Origin: Ceraceosorus guamensis | Lineage: Eukaryota > Basidiomycota > Exobasidiomycetes > Ceraceosorales > Ceraceosoraceae | NCBI RefSeq assembly: GCF_003144195.1 | Contig: NW_020290038.1 | Span: 1-64,000 of the forward strand | DNA: 64,000 bases | Reading direction: 5' to 3' | Shown here: positions 1 to 9,806 of the stretch, in pieces | Position numbering within the stretch: position 1 is the stretch's first letter | How the letters are laid out: each line of letters begins with the position of its first letter | Position numbers and translations under genes: made by a program | Notes under the pieces: generated by a model | Told to the model about the DNA's origin: nothing | Seen by the model: the letters and a program-made list of their open reading frames with translations, nothing else | The model's database searches: none

Positions 1-64
<64 letters not shown>
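1..64. repeat. (CA)32 microsatellite
   Basis: A perfect dinucleotide CA tract of 32 units occupies the very start of the window and ends abruptly before GCCGAGG. It is not a telomere-type repeat. Its position at the edge may simply reflect where the sequence was cut. Confidence 0.98.
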
Positions 65-65
<1 letters not shown>

Positions 66-560
66 CCGAGGCTGAATCTAGACGATGGACCGTTCCATCA
101 GCTCAGGCTGCCCGCAAGCGGCTGCTGCTGATGCATCGCTTGGCTGCAAGCTGTGTAGACCCTGACGTGAGCAGAAGCGAGTTGAGCGTAAGCTTGACGT
201 CATCATGAGCGCCGCGAGCGCATCACAAGCATCAAGCAGCAAGCAGCACGCATCCTTTTCCTGACGCAACCAACCCACAAAGTCCGACACGTGACAGACC
301 CATGGCAGCTCGAGAGAATTCTGCGTCGCGCGTTGCAGCTGCGGTGAAGCCCATGCAAGCGCGTTCCCGGGCCCGCGGCTGCAGTCTGTGGGCGCCAACG
401 CTCTCAGAGCCACGTGGTGTCTTCAGCCCTTCTTGCATGAGCGCGAAGATGAAGGTGCGCCGCAAGCAGCAGTCATGAATGCGACGGCGCCCGCAACTCA
501 ACCCATTCACCTTCATCTACCAATCCCTCAAGACTTGATTCACTCACAAAATTCGACATC
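65..560. other. Intergenic; upstream region of RPS3A
   Basis: No supportable gene. The last 60 bases before the RPS3A start are pyrimidine-rich and look like a short 5' leader (ACCCATTCACCTTCATC...). No TATA element is obvious. Confidence 0.6.
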
Positions 561-2003
561 ATGGGTGAGTTGCAGCGCATCTTGAGCTCAACGTCCTCGC
601 TGGCTTCCACACGCGTCTCCGCCGTGAGATGGTGGTCCTTGTTGCTGACACGGCCACACTTTCGTCCCATCTGTAGCTGTCGGCAAGAACAAGAAGTGCG
701 TTGTGCTACAATCGTGTTGACCGGTACGAGTGATGGATCAGAATTTGCGGCGGTGGTAGGCTGCATGGGGACAGGCGGACACGTTGTTTCGCGAGGAAAT
801 TGAGCGTGGACGAGGGAGGGGCGGGAGGCTCCATCATTCTGCCAGGCGCTTTGAGGAGCATGTAGCAAAGATTTGGGCAGCGCCAATTGTACAAGAATCA
901 CGCGGTGAGATGCTGAGATGCTGATACGCTTTGCTTTCGTCCTTTTCTCAAACAGGCTTTCCAAGCGCGGTGGTATCAAGAAGAAGACGGTGGACCCCTT
1001 CACCCGTAAGGAGTGGTACAACCTCCGTGCCCCTCTCTTCTTCTCCCAACGTGACCTTGGCCGAACCCCAGTCAACCGATCTCAGGGACTGAGTGAGTGT
1101 CCTCTACACGGCATTCGGAGAGCGAAAAAGGGTGCACCGCCGGGGCATGGGGTTGGGACGTTTGGTGGAGCGCGTTGCGATGGGATTGGCGGATCGACTC
1201 ACGCATTTCGCCAGTTGGCAAAGGCAGACTGCGTGTCATGAATCAGTATCTGTGCAGTGACAGACGGATGTACGCCTGGTCAAACGAGAAGATCGGCGGC
1301 TTCGAGCGGGGCGGAGGACCGGCCGTGTCCCACCCTCGGGTTGAAAGCTGACTACGACTGACCACGACTGTTTCTTTACCATGCAGAGAACGCCAACGAT
1401 GCTCTCAAGGGACGTGTCATCGAGGCTTCCCTTGCGGACTTGAACAAAGACGATGAGCAGACTTTCCGCAAGTTCAAGCTGCGTGTTGAAGAGGTTCAGG
1501 GTCGCACCTGCCTCACCAACTTTTACGGCATGGACTTCACTTCCGACAAGATTCGTAGTCTTGTTCGCAAGTGGCAGAGCCTGATCGAGGCTCACCAGGA
1601 CGTCAAAACCACCGACGGCTACCTTCTCCGTGTCTTCGTCTTCGCTACCACTAGGAAGCGCGCAAACCAAGTCCGCAAGACCGCATACGCCCAATCTTCT
1701 CAGATCAGGCAAATCCGTCACAAGATGTTCGACATCGTCAACCGCGAGGCATCAGGCTGCGACATCAAGGAGCTGATTGCCAAGCTGATTCCCGAGGTCA
1801 TTGGCCGAGAGATCGAGAAGGCCTGCCAAGGCATCTACCCCTTGCAGAACGTCTACGTTCGCAAAGTCAAGGTGCTCAAGGCTCCCAAGTTCGACCTCAA
1901 CAGACTCTACGAGCTTCACGGATCATCCTCTAACGATGACACCGGCTCAAAGATCAAGTCGACCGGAGAATTCAAGGAAGGACCCGCGCTCACCAGCGTT
2001 TAA
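561..2003 (+). CDS. RPS3A: 40S ribosomal protein eS1 (S3a)
   Basis: Structural protein of the small ribosomal subunit (eS1 family, 40S platform near the mRNA exit). Four exons, 561-564, 677-695, 956-1092 and 1387-2003, give 258 residues; the yeast protein has 255. The first exon is only ATG plus one G, and the start is fixed because the conserved beginning MAVGKNKK appears only after splicing. Further family landmarks are [29 protein letters not shown] and [18 protein letters not shown], so the protein is complete. Donors are GTGAGT, GTGCGT and GTGAGT; acceptors are TAG, CAG and CAG. The introns (112, 260 and 294 nt) are clearly longer than those of most other genes here, a common trait of ribosomal protein genes. 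The coding part favours C-ending codons, as expected for strong expression. Confidence 0.97.
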
Positions 2004-2990
2004 AGTGTTGACCGCGCATCTTTCCACTTCTACTTCGACGAGGTCTTGGCCCTGCTCTCATGTCGTTCTCTTGCCTCGGCTGTACTCCCACCATCATGTC
2101 ATGCACACTCAAAACGACCCGCAGGATCGGCGGGTCCTGCGCTCGTGCTCCATGCAACATCCGGACCATCATTTTAGTCGATGGATCCAAACGTGCGACG
2201 CTCGGCGAGCTAGCACGTCAATCTCCGCAATACAAAATCACTTGAGACGCTCAGGCTAAAGATATTTTGTCGAGTGATGAAAACATTGGATTCGTGATGG
2301 GCTCTCTGCGATGTTGTCGGCGCGACACCTGGTCTGAATGTGACGATGACGGCTGAACGCAAACCCTCCTGCTGCCGCCTTTGAATCTTGAATGTGTTGA
2401 CGGATCGTCCGGCTGCTTCGGTCAGCTGATGCTGGCAAGCTGGCCGGATTGATGGGGCGCTTCAGAATCGATCGCACTCGGAGTGCTAGGCATGCAGAAG
2501 GTGCTGGGAATCTGATCGCGTGCATGGCGGTCAGCTTGCTCAGTCAAAAGTCACGTAAACAGCAGCCACGGTAGTCACGCGCTACAATCCCAAATGCCTG
2601 ATGTGCGCAGCAGCCGCGAGGCTTCATGTGCCGGGCCTCTGCTGCAGCAGTCGTGAGTGAAGACGCGCTGCTGGCGGCCTACTGCGTAGCTGTCGCAGGG
2701 CGCCACTGCGATCGAGGCGCTTGCCGCGCGCTCCGCTGCACGCGCGCCTCGCTGTGAAAGGATTAAGCGAACAGCTCTGCCAAGAGCGCGACGCCGCTTG
2801 TTTCCCATCTCACACCATCACCAGCATCGCTCACGCGACATTGCCAACATACCTCCCACTCTGCCTTCGACCTCTAAGTCCAGCCTACATCCGCCCTCGG
2901 CGCATTCAACGCATACATTACTCTGCACGTCGACCCTACGATATCGACGACCACACATCAGCTCAAATTCGACAGAAAAAATAGAACAAA

Positions 2991-3614
2991 ATGGTCAGCA
3001 TCAGATCCTTTCTCGGCTCCACTTCTCGGTTTCTATCTCCAAAGCCTTAGCAGGGCGATGGTGCTCGGGCTTGTACCGTCGCTTCCGAACGCTGCTTCTC
3101 AAAGCTTGTTCATGTGCCCAGTCCAAGGTTAGCCAAAGCTACCATTCTGGCCACGGGATCAACTGTTGTTCTGTGCCCTCACAGCGACCTTGCCGGTGCC
3201 CTCACGTGAAGACGATGTGTCTTGAGCGTGTCTCCCGGGGTCTCTGCAACCAACACGAAAGGCCAGATGTAGGAGGTCGCTGGTTCATCGAGCGCAGGCT
3301 CAAGGTCGCACTGAAAGAGTGCGGCCAAGCTGATGATCTCATCTGGCGAGGATTGGTTTGCGCTGGAAAAACCGCTACCTCTGGTTTACAGGTAGCGCGT
3401 GCGCCGCATGAAGCAGCACAGAGAAGGTACGGCCTATCGACAGCCCCGATCTGTTTCGGCGGCTACCATGCCACCTAGGTCAAGTCTGCTACAGAGATTC
3501 AATAGAGCACTCGAGCCAGCCTCAACGCCCAGTTACGCGGTCGGCTCCGGCGGCATCTCCATGCAAGAGATACCTAACGCACAGCTCAACGCAGTGGACG
3601 AAAGTCTAGGGTAG
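2991..3614 (+). other. Possible small gene, structure unresolved
   Basis: The sequence before 2991 looks like a fungal 5' leader and ends in AACAAAATGG, a favourable start context. The first frame reads MVSIRSFLGSTSRFLSPKP and then stops, which could be a targeting presequence cut by an intron; GTCAGC directly after the ATG is a possible donor, and the same donor word is used in the neighbouring YRA1 gene. An open segment in the same genomic frame ends at 3614 (it contains RSSLLQRFNRALEP). No combination I tried gives a recognisable protein, so this may be a small lineage-specific gene or plain intergenic DNA. Confidence 0.2.
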
Positions 3615-3680
3615 CGCGCCGTCCTGCGTGATCAGCTTCATCTCGTTCGTCTCCGCACCCCGTGGTATGCCGATAGCCAA

Positions 3681-3694
3681 GCGCGCGCGCGCGC
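3681..3694. repeat. Alternating (GC)7 tract
   Basis: Fourteen alternating G and C bases, followed by ACGTAG. Simple-sequence DNA that can adopt Z-form; nothing ties it to a function. Confidence 0.85.
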
Positions 3695-4082
3695 ACGTAG
3701 CCTGCCTTGCACCTGGTCCCATCCACCTCTACCAGCTACAAGACTGCTGTGAGGGTGGCGTCGAAGGCAATGCGATGTCGCGGAGCATTTGCGCCACGTC
3801 CCTTTGCGACGTTTTGTGCTACAGCCGGTAATGATTTGCCCAGTATTGCTCCAAACGGCCACACTTTCAGCCGTGGGCGGAGACACCAGCCGCAGCTACT
3901 CGTCGTCCACGTCTCTCATGTCTCTCGATCCTTGCCGCCGCGCCCGACCACTGCCAATGGCGGGATCAGCCACAAGATGTATGCATCTCTTATCTGACAC
4001 CTCTTTGCCCTTTCATCCTCATCTCTCCGTCAATTCGCCTCGCCTCGTGCTCACGCCTGCGACGCCTTGGCGGCCTCAGTCT

Positions 4083-5087
4083 ATGAACATTGACAAATGT
4101 AAGCATCAGCGCCGACGTAAGCAACCTTCTGGACTGTCTCACTGAAAGGATTCATCACCTTCACTTCAGCGCTGGACGAGCTTGTGGCTGCCAACCCAAA
4201 GAAGGGCGGACCCAAGGGTCGTCGTGGAGGAGGACCGCGTCGCAGCGGTGGCTCGGCAGGCGTTCACGCCAAGGCTGCCGCGCTTGGCAAAGCTTCTCTT
4301 GGACGTGCTCCCCCTACCGGTCCTGCCAACAACCGCAATCGTGGACCTGTCATCATCCCCGGTCGCGCTCCTGGCGGCGGACCCCTGAACAGCAAGATTA
4401 TCGTCTCGAACTTGCCGGTCGATGTCACTGAGCCTCAGGTCAAGGTCAGCATCGCCACCACAGGCTCCGGTCTCCTCTTGCTCTTGAGCTGATCGAGTTG
4501 TGTAATCTCTGCACCCTACATAGGAACTCTTTTCAACTTCCATTGGACCACTCAGACGCGTTCAGATGAGCTTCCGCGCCAATGGCCAGTCCACCGGCAC
4601 TGTGACTGTTGAGTTCCAGCGTCCCGACGACGCCAACCGCGCCTATCAGCAGTACAACAACCGCCTCATTGACGGCAGTGAGTCCTGCTCTGTGGCGATG
4701 GGATTGCATCCAGACGAGTCGAGTCCTTGTATTCACAACCAACACACTTGACCACCGCAAACCCTAGAGAAACCCATCAAGATCGAGGTTGTCGTCGACC
4801 CTGCACAAGCCGCCGCTATTGCCGCTCAGCAGGCTGCCGTTGCCCAAAGTGTCCGCGGAGCTCCCAGCCAACGCGGAAAGTGAGTCCTCTCGCGAGCTTG
4901 ACGCTGTCCATGACGATCGTCTCTGACTCTGGCTCCGTAATCTGACAGGGCCGCGGCTCGTGGACGTGGAGCTGCTCGTGGACGCGGCGCTCGTCCTAAG
5001 CGCGAGGCCAGGCCTAAGAAGACCGTTGAGGACTTGGACGCAGAGATGGACGTCTACGTGGGAGAGAGCAGCGGTGCTCAGTCTTAG
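4083..5087 (+). CDS. YRA1: mRNA export adaptor, ALY/REF family (Yra1/Mlo3)
   Basis: Nuclear RNA-binding adaptor that joins the TREX helicase Sub2/UAP56 and the Mex67 export receptor to mRNA. Five exons, 4083-4098, 4170-4444, 4524-4677, 4768-4879 and 4949-5087, keep phase and give 231 residues (yeast Yra1 has 226). The N-terminal helicase-binding box reads DKSLDELV (residues 4-11), followed by a Gly/Arg-rich stretch, one RRM (about residues 77-155) with RNP2-like KIIVSNLPVDV and RNP1-like STGTVTVEF, an RGR-rich region, and the C-terminal box KKTVEDLDAEMDVYV. Having both terminal boxes and a single RRM is the full REF architecture. The start is chosen because the box DKSLDELV is made only by joining exon 1 to exon 2. 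Introns are 69-90 nt; one uses the less usual donor GTCAGC. Yeast YRA1 is autoregulated through its intron; whether that happens here cannot be seen. Confidence 0.95.
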
Positions 5088-8000
5088 GTTGCGTGTTCGC
5101 CACATACAGCACGGCCAGCACCTTTCTAGTCACCGCCCCTCTTCCAAAGAAGCGCAAGTCAACCAACACAGATTTTGCGCACCCAGTCTCAGGTAGTGGC
5201 CTGTAACCACACACATCGAATCATATGATCTTACGACGCGCTTCGCATGTCGCACGCGAGCTGATTTGCTTCCTGAGGGGCATCATTTTCGCACGCACCC
5301 GACATTCAAGATTCGGAGGCAGCGGGCGATTTGCTGACCGCACAAAGCAGCTATGTACTCACTTCGTGGTACTCACATTGTATGCGAGAAGCGCAAACGC
5401 CTAGGCTTCTTCTCAATGTCTTCCCGCGAATGTGGGCTGCCTGCATTGATTGATTTTCAGTGGCTTTCGTTCGGGAGTCCTTTCTTCAGCAGGCAAACGC
5501 TAAAGTCATCATTATTGAAGCGCCGACTGAATTCCTGCACACCCTTGGTGTGTTCCGTACATGTGCGTGCTGGACGTGGCGATAGCGATAATATCCAGCG
5601 TGCAGAGCGATGCGCTTGCCCTCGCTAAGCCGGATAAACATGTAGTCACGAACTCAATGGTTGTATTGGATGTACATCCGGCTCGTGATGAAAGCCACAC
5701 ACTGTGGGGAGTAGGCGATTGCAAGTGATGGACGCACGGACAGGATGGTCAGAATCGCCTGATCTCAATCTTGTGCGCGCAAACACGGATATAGAGAAGC
5801 AGGAAGCAAGAAGCAAGAATGCACCTCTGCCGCGCGTCGCTCGCTTCCAGTCAGAGTCGTGCGTGCGAGTCTGGTCTCGGTCCTTGAGCCACGATGGAAA
5901 GATGAAGAGGCGGAAGAGCTTCAGAGCGAAGCCTTCGAATGGTGAGAGCGCGCCGACTGGCGCTGAGTCTCGCAGCAATTCTTCTCGAATAGTCTGCGTT
6001 GGGCTCTCCTATCACGATCACGACACTCATGGCTCACGACTGCTATCTTTGGCCCCAGCGCGTCGGTTGCTCTGTGCCTCGGCAAAGGGCGCGCCGGACG
6101 ACTGCTTGCGACGCTCGATCTGTAGCGCCCATACACTCTGACGGTAGCTTCGCGACGCTGTAAAGAGCGGGCAGCTTTCCTGCTGCCACCCGTAGCTTCG
6201 GGTTCTGGTTCCAGACACGTTCCTTCACCATTCATGCCCGGTGCGAAAGGGCCGCTTGCCTCGTGATTCATCACTCACTTCACAACAGCCACCTCGAGAT
6301 TGTCAACTCCCATGCAGCTGGAGGTGCTTCAGTAAAGCACAATCTAGTCGCAATGAAATGGCTGCGGGAGAAGTCTTGAAGTCTCTCATGAAACCCCAAT
6401 TTGAGCCTTGAGATTGCGACTGCAAAGGCAGCACTCGATTCACATTAAAGGCTCGTTGCTGACTCCGATGAGCAGGCACCTGCGCTGCGACGGTTGCGTG
6501 CCCATCAAACCCCGATACACTTAAAGACTGTAAGTGAAGACGAGCGCTGCTGATGCTTCTTGTCGGGCGCTGAAATTGGACGCACTTGCCCCTTTCGGAA
6601 CCGCGCTGAGCAAGATCGGGATCTGGTTCGCTTCCAAGGAAGATAGAGCAAAGGTACCCCGCAGCGATGATCATGATGACAAGGCGAGCAAGGCCAGAAG
6701 AGCAAGCGTCATTTGTTAGACACGTTACGAAGTTCTGTGTAGAAGGAGAACAAAGGTCAAGTCGATCACGCAGTTGCGGTGAGCTGATGATTCTCATAGT
6801 AGGGACTTTGAGCCTGAGGACCACCCTGCACTCGCGCACGCACGATCAAAGTTGAGACCATGCTCTACCTCCCAAATCCTGCAGTGAACCTCTCGACCTC
6901 GACCTCGATGCGGCCGAGCGGTCGAATTCCCGATTCACGCCGCGTCGGTCCCATCTACGTGTGTGACGGAAGGCATAAGTGCGCGCGACGACCCCTCGAT
7001 CGTTCTCAAGGCAACTTCAGGGCTGGTGGGTGGCCAAGCGACTCATTAGAGTTGTGAGTCAAGAGTGCTCGAGCCCCCACCAAGGACCCTTCTGGGTGGC
7101 GTCATCAGTTTCCAGCGGCGGCGGAGACAAGCACGGGCTCTTTCGTGCGTTCGCAGGTCTTATCTCGCACAAAAGCGGTCGGTCGGATAATGGCGTACAC
7201 GCGTCGAGAGGGCCAAGTCTCATGCGTGCAATCGTTTGACGTATGACAACAGAGGGAACTGCAACTTCGCTCAACTCTGCGTGCATGTATGTGGGACCAA
7301 ACCAAGCCAGCGCGGCAGAAGCTAGAGGATCCTCGCGATGTCGTGCTTGTACATGATCAGAACGCAGCTGATGATGCCGCCTATAGCTGCATGCTGCCGC
7401 GTGAAACCTTTCAACCCCGCTTGCTGTGAGTCTTGGACTGCTTTCGCCCTGCTGCAGCACTTTCGCAGACCGCACCTGTAAGTGCTTAAATGCGATAACG
7501 GACCTTGACTCGATGTGCTATATAGTGGTGACAGCCCGTCGTGTACGAGTCATCAGCCTGCAACGCGGAAATTGGCATTCTATTCATGATTGGACTACAA
7601 ATCATTATTGATGCACCATCAGCTTTGCAGACCACCGTCAAGTCACACATAGTGCTCTTGGCTTGATAACGAACCGTACCAATTAATGACCGGCCCATGT
7701 GATCCATGGGACAGGGTACTACATTAGTAGTGTGTGAATCACGAATGCTTGCATGGGCGAGATCGAGCCTACCACGTCGAAATACCCTAATTGCTAATGA
7801 TGGGGTTCGTGCATGATGGATGGCGGGGCTCCAAATACTTTGCCGGTCTCTGAGTAATGAGGCGGATGCAAAGCACGAGCGAAGGCAGGCGGAAGGACGA
7901 AATCGCGAACGTCACTCTTGCGTTGGTGCCTTGACGGAGGCGCGCCGACCGTCGACAGGCGTGAGCACCTTCGCCCTAATGCAGTCAATGCCCAGCAGTG

Positions 8001-9806
8001 TCAGGAGTGTCAGGAACCGTCAGGGGATGGCGGAGACAGGTCAAGAGCCTTTCTCCAGCAAGTCGGCACCCGTAGGTGCGCTTGCTCGACCTGTGTAGCC
8101 AGCGTCACGCAGCGGCTCGCAGACTCATCACGCATCACTGCTGCGCACAAGCTAGCACGCACCAGCTTCTGCAAGCCTGCGACAGATGCGCGTCTCAGCT
8201 GAGGGTGATACCGGTGATTGGGATCTGCGCTGCCTCGCCCCACATTAAGTACGCTTTGCGTGAAGATCCGGAAGCAATTGATTCCTTTTGTTATGATGAT
8301 CCTTATGCGTGTTTTACTGCAAAAGCAGACAACCAAATTCACGCATTGTTATTGCTGGGTCTTGATGGGCGCGCATATAGTGAATATTCAAGAAATGCTG
8401 CATGCAGAGTGAGCAAGTCGGTGACTAGCCGGGCCGCGCCGCGCTGTCATGCAATTACATATGTAAGCCTCAATGCTTGGTTTCAGACCCACATAATCTC
8501 TGCGGCTTGTCTCGCACGCCTTTCACGCCATCATGAAGGCCATGGAACACGCTGCGCTCATCGACAGCGTCAAAAGACAGGGACATCCATCGGTCACATT
8601 GGCCAGCATCATGTGTTGGATCAATCGGAGCTTCGTACTATACCAACGACTAGCTGCCCGCTCAATTCTCTTAGCTGCACCTTAATGTGGATAATCGCAA
8701 CCGCGATATAGGCAATGGCGGTGAGCAGCTTCGAGCATCGCTCGTGACCACCACGGGTAGCGGAGTTATTGGTTTTGTAACCCTTGCATTCGGCAAAGTT
8801 GCCGGAGTGCATCACAGGCTCGGCAGATGGTCAGTCGTCTTTAAAAAAGCGTGCAGCTGTAGGTGGGCGGAAGCAGCTTGCTGGTCCTCTCACCTAGCTG
8901 TCGAACAAGACCCCTCTGGCCGACCATCCACAGAGTCTGGCAGAGCGCCAGTCAAGGCTGCGATTGCGATTGTGACCTGATGTAGGTCGCAGTCTTGGCT
9001 TGTCCACGCGCTCAGGAACAGTCGTGAGTCAGCCATGGCTGTGCACCAATTAAGAAACGGATCGCGATGCGCAGCACCCATCAATGCATGCTGGCATGCA
9101 TCATCGTTCCTGCTGGATTGCGGAGCAACCTGCCCGATTAATCGGAGCTGCCATGCGAAAGCGCTGCAGCATTCACTCACACTACTCGACTTTTGATGCC
9201 CGCGTCACCTGTGGTGCGCCGCCTACAGCAGCATCGCAGCCGAGCGGCTTTTGATCACTGTTGCGAGTTGCGTCCTTGTAGCAAGATATTCGATTATTAC
9301 CCTTCGGCACCACTTTGACTAGCCGTGTCTTGCTTGTGTTCCTGTTCTGCGCTTGAACACCGCGGCAGCAGCGCTGTGGGAATCGTCGGCGTATGTCTTA
9401 CGGTACTCGAGTGCTCATCTTAGCGATCCATGCAGCGTCCGTCACTCACGTTAATTGCTTTCACCCTCGAACGAGCCTCGCTTTGGGTGGATCTACGCGC
9501 CGAACGAGCCTCCTTTCATGCGACTGCCGCCTCACCAACCGAAACAGCGGCTCGGTCAAATCTCACCTGAACCGGTGCGACGGCTGCTGACATCCCTCCC
9601 CCCCGTCGGCTTGACCCCTGACGAGGTGTATTGCTCATAAGGTTGGGCTCCTGTTCGTCTGTCAAGGCCTCGTCGCGCTCCCACCTCTCTGGACCACTAC
9701 ACCCACCATCACGATCCCAGCCCCCTACCTTTCTCACGGTGTTGGCCGTCCGTCCTTGATCTTCCCCATACGTTCGGAAGTGCCAGGCCCAACCAACGCA
9801 CCGGAA
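5088..9806. other. 4.7-kb gene-poor intergenic region
   Basis: No reading frame here gives a recognisable protein, and I found no spliced model that holds together. The first 150 bases are probably the YRA1 3' UTR and the last 100-200, which are pyrimidine-rich (CCTCCCCCCCGTCGG...), probably lead into the gene at 9807. Part of the region (about 7480-7830 and 8240-8410) is visibly richer in A and T than its surroundings. A perfect ATGCATGC/GCATGCAT inverted repeat with a 2-nt spacer lies at 9084-9101. Non-coding RNA genes cannot be excluded by eye. Confidence 0.5.

Larger units (their letters stand above)
2004..4082. other. Intergenic between RPS3A and YRA1; no firm gene
   Basis: After the RPS3A 3' end there is no stretch with clear family similarity. 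A leader-like segment with a good start context begins at about 2870-2990 and is listed separately as a doubtful small gene. An alternating GC tract lies at 3681-3694. Bases just before 4083 are pyrimidine-rich and form the likely YRA1 promoter and leader. Confidence 0.5.

Noticed and set aside
1-64. Edge repeat considered as telomere
   Set aside because: Plain CA dinucleotides, not a TTAGGG-type telomere unit.
6303-6839. 178-codon open frame on the minus strand
   Set aside because: No family resemblance, mixed hydrophobic/Ser texture without periodicity, and no promoter-like or splice context.
6910-6923. GCGGCCGAGCGGTC, similar to the D-arm of tRNA-Ser/Leu
   Set aside because: No acceptor stem, anticodon arm or T-arm can be folded around it in either direction.
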